Made by a program: the position numbers and the translations under genes. Positions 44,598-48,823 of a DNA stretch of 48,823 bases are shown here, in pieces. Under the pieces are notes generated by a model. The model was given only the letters and a program-made list of their open reading frames with translations, searched no databases and was not told the origin of the DNA. Origin of the DNA: an uncultured Eubacterium sp. (lineage in GTDB: Bacteria > Bacillota > Clostridia > Lachnospirales > Lachnospiraceae); the NCBI GenBank assembly GCA_910584065.1, contig CAJTZN010000028.1, forward strand, positions 1 to 48,823. The letters are read 5' to 3'. Each line of letters opens with the position of its first letter. Within the stretch, counting starts at the first letter, position 1.

Positions 44598-45658
44598 GAT
44601 CCTCCCGCGTCCTCATCCCGTATCGTTTCTTTTTCCAGACATTCCTGCTCCGTTTCCTCTATAACGGATCTTTTCGCCCCGTCCAGAGAACCCCGCTCCA
44701 TTTCCTCTATGACGGATTCCTTCACTCCTTCCAGAGATTCCTGCTCCGTTTCCTCTATAACGGATCTTTTCGCTCCATCCTCCCCTGGACTTTCCTTCTT
44801 CCTCAGGCAGATCCGGACGATGACCCACGCGCCAATACCGACTACGGCGATCAAACCTGCCAGCAGCTGCGAGACGGCGATCCCCGTCGCCCCGATCTGC
44901 AGCTGGTCGGTCCGCAGTCCCTCGATCCACACACGGCCGAGCGCGTACCCGACCATGTAGAGGAGGAAAATCTCCCCGTTCACTTTCTTTTTCTTCGTCA
45001 GCACCAATATAAGAACGAATACCATCACATTCCAAAGCGACTCATATAAAAAGGTCGGATGAACCTGTATGTAACTGACCCCGTCCACCGTCTGCATATG
45101 CTCCCGCATCCGTTCCGTGATATTGGACGGATTCACCTGATCCACCCGGAGCCGCATGGCGAACAAGTTGTCCGTATATTCCCCAAAAGCCTCCCGGTTA
45201 AAGAAATTTCCATACCGCCCAATGATCTGTCCCAGCACGAGTCCCGCCACCGACGTATCCGCCAGCAAAAAGAAGTTCTGATGTTTCACCTTGCAGTACA
45301 CAGCCGCCGTAATGATCGCCGCAATAACACTTCCGTACAGCGCCATACCGCCGCCCCGCGTATTAAAGATCTGCCAGAGATCATTTTTATAGGAATCCCA
45401 ACTGAAGGCGACATAATAAAGCCTGGCCCCGATCAGTGAAAACACGATGGCGTACAGGGCAAAATCAATGTACGTCTCCGTTTTCTGACCCGTCCTCTTC
45501 GCCTGCACACAGACGATCCAAAGCCCCGCCATCATACTGAGTGCCATGATAATACCATAACACGCGATTGTAAACTCTCCGATCGTAAATCCTTTCGGCA
45601 ATTCCGAAATAAATATTCCTAAATTGGGAAATGCAATATCTGCCGCTTCCGCGCTCAT
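44594..45658 (-). CDS. lgt: Prolipoprotein diacylglyceryl transferase with repeat tail
   Basis: A 354-residue membrane enzyme that attaches diacylglycerol to lipobox cysteines, as in PstS. The start at 45658 has GAGG eight bases upstream. The Lgt signature is GQIIGRYGNFFNREAFGEY, with the family blocks RGGGMALYGSVIAA and HPTFLYESLWN. After the last helix (residues about 262-282) comes a cytoplasmic tail of some 65 residues made of three 16-residue repeats (GAKRSVIEETEQESLE type), not part of the conserved enzyme. Confidence 0.94.
   Translation of the reverse strand: MSAEAADIAFPNLGIFISELPKGFTIGEFTIACYGIIMALSMMAGLWIVCVQAKRTGQKTETYIDFALYAIVFSLIGARLYYVAFSWDSYKNDLWQIFNTRGGGMALYGSVIAAIITAAVYCKVKHQNFFLLADTSVAGLVLGQIIGRYGNFFNREAFGEYTDNLFAMRLRVDQVNPSNITERMREHMQTVDGVSYIQVHPTFLYESLWNVMVFVLILVLTKKKKVNGEIFLLYMVGYALGRVWIEGLRTDQLQIGATGIAVSQLLAGLIAVVGIGAWVIVRICLRKKESPGEDGAKRSVIEETEQESLEGVKESVIEEMERGSLDGAKRSVIEETEQECLEKETIRDEDAGGS
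44634..44777. repeat. 48-bp tandem repeat, three copies, in the lgt tail
   Basis: Units 44634-44681, 44682-44729 and 44730-44777 are in frame. The outer two are nearly identical and the middle one has diverged. They encode acidic/basic hexadecapeptides at the C terminus of Lgt. Confidence 0.85.
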
Positions 45659-45744
45659 ATCATAATCCTCATTTCTGCGCTGCCTTTTGCATATGAAGCC
45701 TCTTTGTGCCGAGCAGCGCGAAGACACAAAGTGCCGTTATTCCT

Positions 45745-46842
45745 TTACACATTAAATCGGAACAGCACAACATCGCCATCCTGCACGACATAATCCTTTC
45801 CTTCCGAGCGGACGAGTCCCTTTTCCCTCGCTCCATTGTAACCGCCATTCTCCACGAGATTTTCGTAACTGACTACTTCCGCCCGGATAAATCCCCGCTC
45901 AAAATCGGTGTGGATCTTGCCTGCCGCCTGAGGCGCCTTCGTCCCTTTGGTGATCGTCCACGCCTTTGTCTCCTGTTCGCCGCTCGTCAGATAACTGATC
46001 AGCCCGAGGATCCGGTAGCTGGCCCGAATGAGTTTTTCCAGGCCGGACTCCGTCAGTCCCAGATCCTCAAGGAACATTTTTTTCTCGTCCTCGTCCAGTT
46101 CGGCAATCTCCTGCTCAATCTGCGCGCAGATGACAAACACTTCGGATTTTTCTTCTTTTGCGAACTCCCGCACCTGCGCCACCTGCGCATTGGATGCCCC
46201 GTCGTCCGCCAGGTCATCTTCCGCCACATTCGCCGCATAAATGACCGGCTTCGCCGTCAGCAGATTGTATCCGCCAAACCACGCCTCCTCATCTTCATTC
46301 CCACATTCAAAATTTTTCGCCAGATGGCCTTCTTCCAAAAAGCTTTTCAGCCGGTTCAGCATGTCCACTTCGCCCGCCAGCTTTTTATCGGCTCTCGCCG
46401 CCTTCACGCTTTTGGCGATACGCCGCTCCAGGATCTCTATATCGGAAAAGATCAGTTCTAGATTGATAGTTTCAATGTCTCGCAGTGGATCTACATTTCC
46501 GTCCACATGGACGATATTGCTATCCTCAAAGCATCTCACAACGTGTACGATCGCGTCTACCTCGCGGATATTGGATAAGAACTGATTTCCCAGTCCCTCT
46601 CCCTTCGAGGCCCCTTTCACCAGGCCGGCAATATCCACAAATTCGATTGCCGCCGGCACGATCTTAGCTGAATGGTGCATCTTGCCGAGTACTTCCAGAC
46701 GCTCGTCCGGAACAGGGACGACACCGACATTGGGGTCGATCGTGCAGAATGGATAGTTCGCGGATTCTGCTCCGGCTTTTGTCAGAGAGTTGAACAGTGT
46801 GCTTTTTCCAACGTTGGGGAGTCCTACGATTCCTAGTTTCAT
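45745..46842 (-). CDS. ychF: Redox-regulated ATPase YchF
   Basis: A 365-residue Obg-like P-loop protein that binds ATP in preference to GTP. The P-loop is GLPNVGKSTLFNSLT. The position of the usual NKxD reads NVAE (YAANVAEDDL), the known mark of ATP specificity. The TGS-like C terminus (FERGFIRAEVVSYEN, DYVVQDGDVVLFRFNV) is intact. An integrative element begins 77 bases or fewer upstream of its start, so its native promoter may have been displaced. Confidence 0.96.
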   Translation of the reverse strand: MKLGIVGLPNVGKSTLFNSLTKAGAESANYPFCTIDPNVGVVPVPDERLEVLGKMHHSAKIVPAAIEFVDIAGLVKGASKGEGLGNQFLSNIREVDAIVHVVRCFEDSNIVHVDGNVDPLRDIETINLELIFSDIEILERRIAKSVKAARADKKLAGEVDMLNRLKSFLEEGHLAKNFECGNEDEEAWFGGYNLLTAKPVIYAANVAEDDLADDGASNAQVAQVREFAKEEKSEVFVICAQIEQEIAELDEDEKKMFLEDLGLTESGLEKLIRASYRILGLISYLTSGEQETKAWTITKGTKAPQAAGKIHTDFERGFIRAEVVSYENLVENGGYNGAREKGLVRSEGKDYVVQDGDVVLFRFNV

Positions 46843-46859
46843 ATCCTGTTATACCTATC

Positions 46860-46926
46860 CGAAAATCCTTTATTTTCAAGGGTTTTCGCCTTTCTCTATA
46901 TTTTTACTACACAAATTACTACACAA
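46860..46926. other. Candidate attachment end of an integrative element
   Basis: The 76 bases between ychF and the integrase hold an inverted repeat with 11-bp arms (46860-46870 and 46878-46888, one G:T) and the direct repeat TTACTACACAA at 46904-46914 and 46916-46926. The second copy overlaps the integrase stop. By position this is the left att region; the core cannot be fixed without the right end. No tRNA is visible. Confidence 0.5.
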
Positions 46927-48052
46927 TTTTTAAGGCACTTTCTATTTTCTCTACCTCTTTAATCTTCTCTTCTTCTGTCACATCAACATACAAATTCATT
47001 GTGATACCTACATTGGCATGACCCAGAATCACCTGTAAAGTCTTAGGACGCATACCACCTTCAATACATCTTGTCGCCATCGTATGTCTTAAAACGTGCA
47101 TTGAAAAACGTCTTATACCAGCTTTGTCACACAGTTTAAACAATGAAGTATCGTAAGCTGAATTTTTTGTTGGTTCGCCTTTCCTGCAAAGAAATACATG
47201 CTCTTTAAACTGCATATTGATTACTTTGATTTCTCTCAGTTTCTCTTTCTGCCTTTTCAGAATTGCAACCGCTTCTTCTGTTAAAGGTACGTCACGATAG
47301 CCTGATTTGCTTTTCGGCTCTCCAAAATGCCATTCACCAACACTGTATCGGTACTCCATGCTTCTCTGTATGTGTATGACACGCTTTTCCCAATCAATAT
47401 CAGACCACTTCAAGCCTATTAACTCACCTGTTCGTAATCCTGTCTGCAAAATAAAAGCGAACTGATTATAATTACTGCTCTTCTCTGCAACTTCAAGGAA
47501 CTTCTTTTGTTCGTCAATGGTTAATGCTCTGATCTTCTTAGGCTCTTTACCGATATTATGTTTTATTCCCTTTGTTACTGGATTTTTATAGATTACATCA
47601 TTTTCAACCGCATCAGAAAACATACAATATAAGGTAATTTTTGTTTGATATATGGTAGATGACCTGTAATCATCCTTCATCTGGTTTAAAACATTCTGAC
47701 AATGCATCGGTTTTACCTCTGACAGTATCATATTGCCGATGCACTTCTTTATATTATGCTCAAACCGTTCTTTATAATTTCTTATTGTATTTGGTCTTAT
47801 GCTGTCACCCTTGATGTTTTCAATCCAATAATCAAACCATGCAGTTACCGTCATATCCCCGGACGCATTGATACCACCATGTTCGTCCTCAAACTTTGCA
47901 TCCGCATACCACTTACGGCATTCCTGCAACTTCGGGAAATATTTTTGAACTGATTTACCAGTTCTCTTGCTTACAAACCTTGCCGTGTATAAACCATCCT
48001 TTCTTTGGCAAATGCCTACTCCTAGTTCCTTTCCTTTTAAATCTTTACCCAT
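46919..48052 (-). CDS. Tyrosine recombinase integrase (Tn916/phage type)
   Basis: A 377-residue site-specific recombinase. Residues 1-60 are an arm-binding domain (QRKDGLYTARFVSKRTGK), about 65-160 the core-binding SAM-like domain, and 175-365 the catalytic domain. The catalytic residues are all present: R207 (TGLRTGEL), K249, H319 and R322 (HVLRHTMATR), H345 (LGHANVGI) and Y355 (NLYVDV). AGGAG lies eight bases before the ATG. The AT-rich composition differs from the housekeeping genes beside it. It points toward ychF, so the element extends rightward out of the window. Confidence 0.95.
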   Translation of the reverse strand: MGKDLKGKELGVGICQRKDGLYTARFVSKRTGKSVQKYFPKLQECRKWYADAKFEDEHGGINASGDMTVTAWFDYWIENIKGDSIRPNTIRNYKERFEHNIKKCIGNMILSEVKPMHCQNVLNQMKDDYRSSTIYQTKITLYCMFSDAVENDVIYKNPVTKGIKHNIGKEPKKIRALTIDEQKKFLEVAEKSSNYNQFAFILQTGLRTGELIGLKWSDIDWEKRVIHIQRSMEYRYSVGEWHFGEPKSKSGYRDVPLTEEAVAILKRQKEKLREIKVINMQFKEHVFLCRKGEPTKNSAYDTSLFKLCDKAGIRRFSMHVLRHTMATRCIEGGMRPKTLQVILGHANVGITMNLYVDVTEEEKIKEVEKIESALKIV

Positions 48053-48094
48053 AAACTCAACTCCTTTCTGCTGTTTTCCAACAAAAAGAGTCTG

Positions 48095-48128
48095 ATACAG
48101 GATATTATTATATCATATCACCCTGTAT
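48095..48128 (-). promoter_or_regulatory. Integrase promoter with flanking inverted repeat
   Basis: On the minus strand TGATATAAT (TATAAT at 48112-48107) is an extended -10 box. It is bracketed by the inverted repeat ATACAGG (48095-48101) and CCTGTAT (48122-48128), which could be an operator. Confidence 0.5.
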
Positions 48129-48163
48129 ATTGGAACAATCAAATTAAAATTTCTACTTTCCAC

Positions 48164-48373
48164 CTAAATTTCCAGACTCTTTGATATATAACTCTCGAAT
48201 TCTTTTCTTTTCACCAATTTTTTGTTGCCGACATATAACACAAAGTCACATTGTGGTTGCTTTAATAACTCTTCAATTTTGTTAATCCCTATATTGGAAT
48301 AAGCTGCCGCTTCCTTAATTGTCATATTCAACTTGCACCAAAAAGGTATTTTTAAAGCGTTTGATTCATTCAC
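48164..48373 (-). CDS. xis: Excisionase (Tn916 Xis-like)
   Basis: A 69-residue winged-helix protein if started at the GTG at 48373. The segment IPFWCKLNMTIKEAAAYSNI, then GINKIEELLKQ and KKLVKRKEFESYI, corresponds along its whole length to Tn916 Xis as I remember it. An in-frame ATG at 48448 would add 25 residues, but that extension reads through a hairpin and has no ribosome site. GGAGTG stands 13 bases before the GTG. It lies upstream of the integrase and would direct excision. Confidence 0.75.
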   Translation of the reverse strand: MNESNALKIPFWCKLNMTIKEAAAYSNIGINKIEELLKQPQCDFVLYVGNKKLVKRKEFESYISKSLEI

Positions 48374-48415
48374 GTTTATAAAATCACACTCCAACTTTTT
48401 TCTTCTATATAAAAG

Positions 48416-48446
48416 GGGTATTACCAGATACGCTCTGATAATACCC
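48416..48446 (-). terminator. Hairpin before xis, probable terminator
   Basis: GGGTATTA and TAATACCC close a stem extended by CAGA/TCTG with one mismatch. On the minus strand it is followed by CTTTTATATA. It lies between the coiled-coil gene and xis, where it could limit readthrough into xis-int. Confidence 0.5.
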
Positions 48447-48468
48447 ATAGTTTAAATAATTATATTCA

Positions 48469-48750
48469 TTAGAATCCCTTCCCCACTACCCTATCCAATT
48501 CACCCCTCATCCCCTCAACAATCCCATCCAAAACCTTCTCCGACTCCCTTTGTTTCTCAATCAGTTTCTTCGTATCGGCAATCAGTGCTTCATATTCCCC
48601 CTTATACTTTTCCAGTAATTCACTCATCCGCACTTTCTCCAAAACAGCACGGTCACGCTCATTTTCAAGGTGGGAGATTTTTCGTTTCAGTGTTTCGTTT
48701 TCCTTTTCCAGTAGATAGCTGTAGTTTTTCATGTTTATATTTTTTAACAT
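48469..48750 (-). CDS. Small coiled-coil protein of the integrative element
   Basis: A 93-residue protein of unknown function. Nearly all of it (residues about 10-85) is a predicted coiled coil rich in Glu, Lys and Leu (LLEKENETLKRKISHLENE). GAGG precedes the ATG by six bases. I do not recognise the family. The location behind xis-int places it in the element. Confidence 0.6.
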   Translation of the reverse strand: MLKNINMKNYSYLLEKENETLKRKISHLENERDRAVLEKVRMSELLEKYKGEYEALIADTKKLIEKQRESEKVLDGIVEGMRGELDRVVGKGF

Positions 48751-48823
48751 ATCGTTCCTCGTTTCTTTCTATAATACTTAAGGAAAGTATCAGATTCAGA
48801 GCAGTCAAAAAAGAACAGCTTAT

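Noticed and set aside
46843..46918. tRNA gene as integration target
   Set aside because: The inverted repeat is a simple hairpin; no cloverleaf or conserved T-loop sequence is present.
48374..48448. N-terminal extension of the excisionase from ATG at 48448
   Set aside because: It runs through a hairpin, lacks a ribosome site and exceeds the normal family length.

Overview
The window looks like a chromosomal segment of a Gram-positive anaerobe of the class Clostridia, most probably family Lachnospiraceae. The indications are a Firmicutes division and cell-wall cluster headed by mraZ with two consecutive class B penicillin-binding proteins, a glutaminyl-tRNA synthetase, a DUF6062 protein, SleB-like cell-wall hydrolases, a eukaryote-type HisA and an Rpn-family nuclease. 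This assignment rests on gene content and gene order only. No rRNA or tRNA gene was seen.

Left part (1-15 kb). A truncated Rpn-family gene at the edge is followed by a leftward run: folE, folP, a folB-folK fusion, pheA and a PDZ-less HtrA-type protease. Diverging from folE is a complete rightward phosphate operon, pstS-pstC-pstA-pstB-phoU-phoP-phoR. It is preceded by PhoP-box repeats 11 bp apart and a TATACT -10 box. A 109-bp tandem duplication at the pstA/pstB junction creates a 38-codon ORF that ends on the pstB start codon. An AT-rich type II restriction-modification pair follows, an N6-adenine methylase and a PD-(D/E)XK nuclease, convergent and overlapping.

Middle (15-30 kb). The groES-groEL operon is controlled by a CIRCE operator and diverges from a DUF6062 gene. 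That gene converges on a glnS-DUF2225-ArsP_2 transporter operon. Exactly between the two stop codons lies a 169-bp element with 7-bp terminal inverted repeats and nested internal palindromes. Further along are a SleB-like hydrolase with a repeat-rich leader, hisA (eukaryotic type), thrC, a proline/threonine-rich surface protein with a PKTG motif, a second SleB-like hydrolase, smpB and rnr.

Right part (30-47 kb). A long leftward cluster makes the division and peptidoglycan machinery: mraZ-rsmH-ftsL-PBP-PBP-mraY-murD-ftsW-murA-ftsQ-ftsZ-secG, running into rnr-smpB. The mraZ promoter carries four AAGTGGA-type boxes exactly 10 bp apart. Upstream of it are tcdA, lgt and ychF. The last 2 kb is AT-rich: a tyrosine integrase, a Tn916-like excisionase and a coiled-coil protein. 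This is the left end of an integrative element inserted just upstream of ychF and continuing beyond the window.

A recurring theme is short tandem duplication: 24 bp in htrA, 109 bp at pstA/pstB, 14 bp before smpB, 22 bp at the rnr stop, 30 bp in murD and 48 bp in lgt. Most in-gene copies keep the reading frame and add low-complexity segments to otherwise conserved enzymes.
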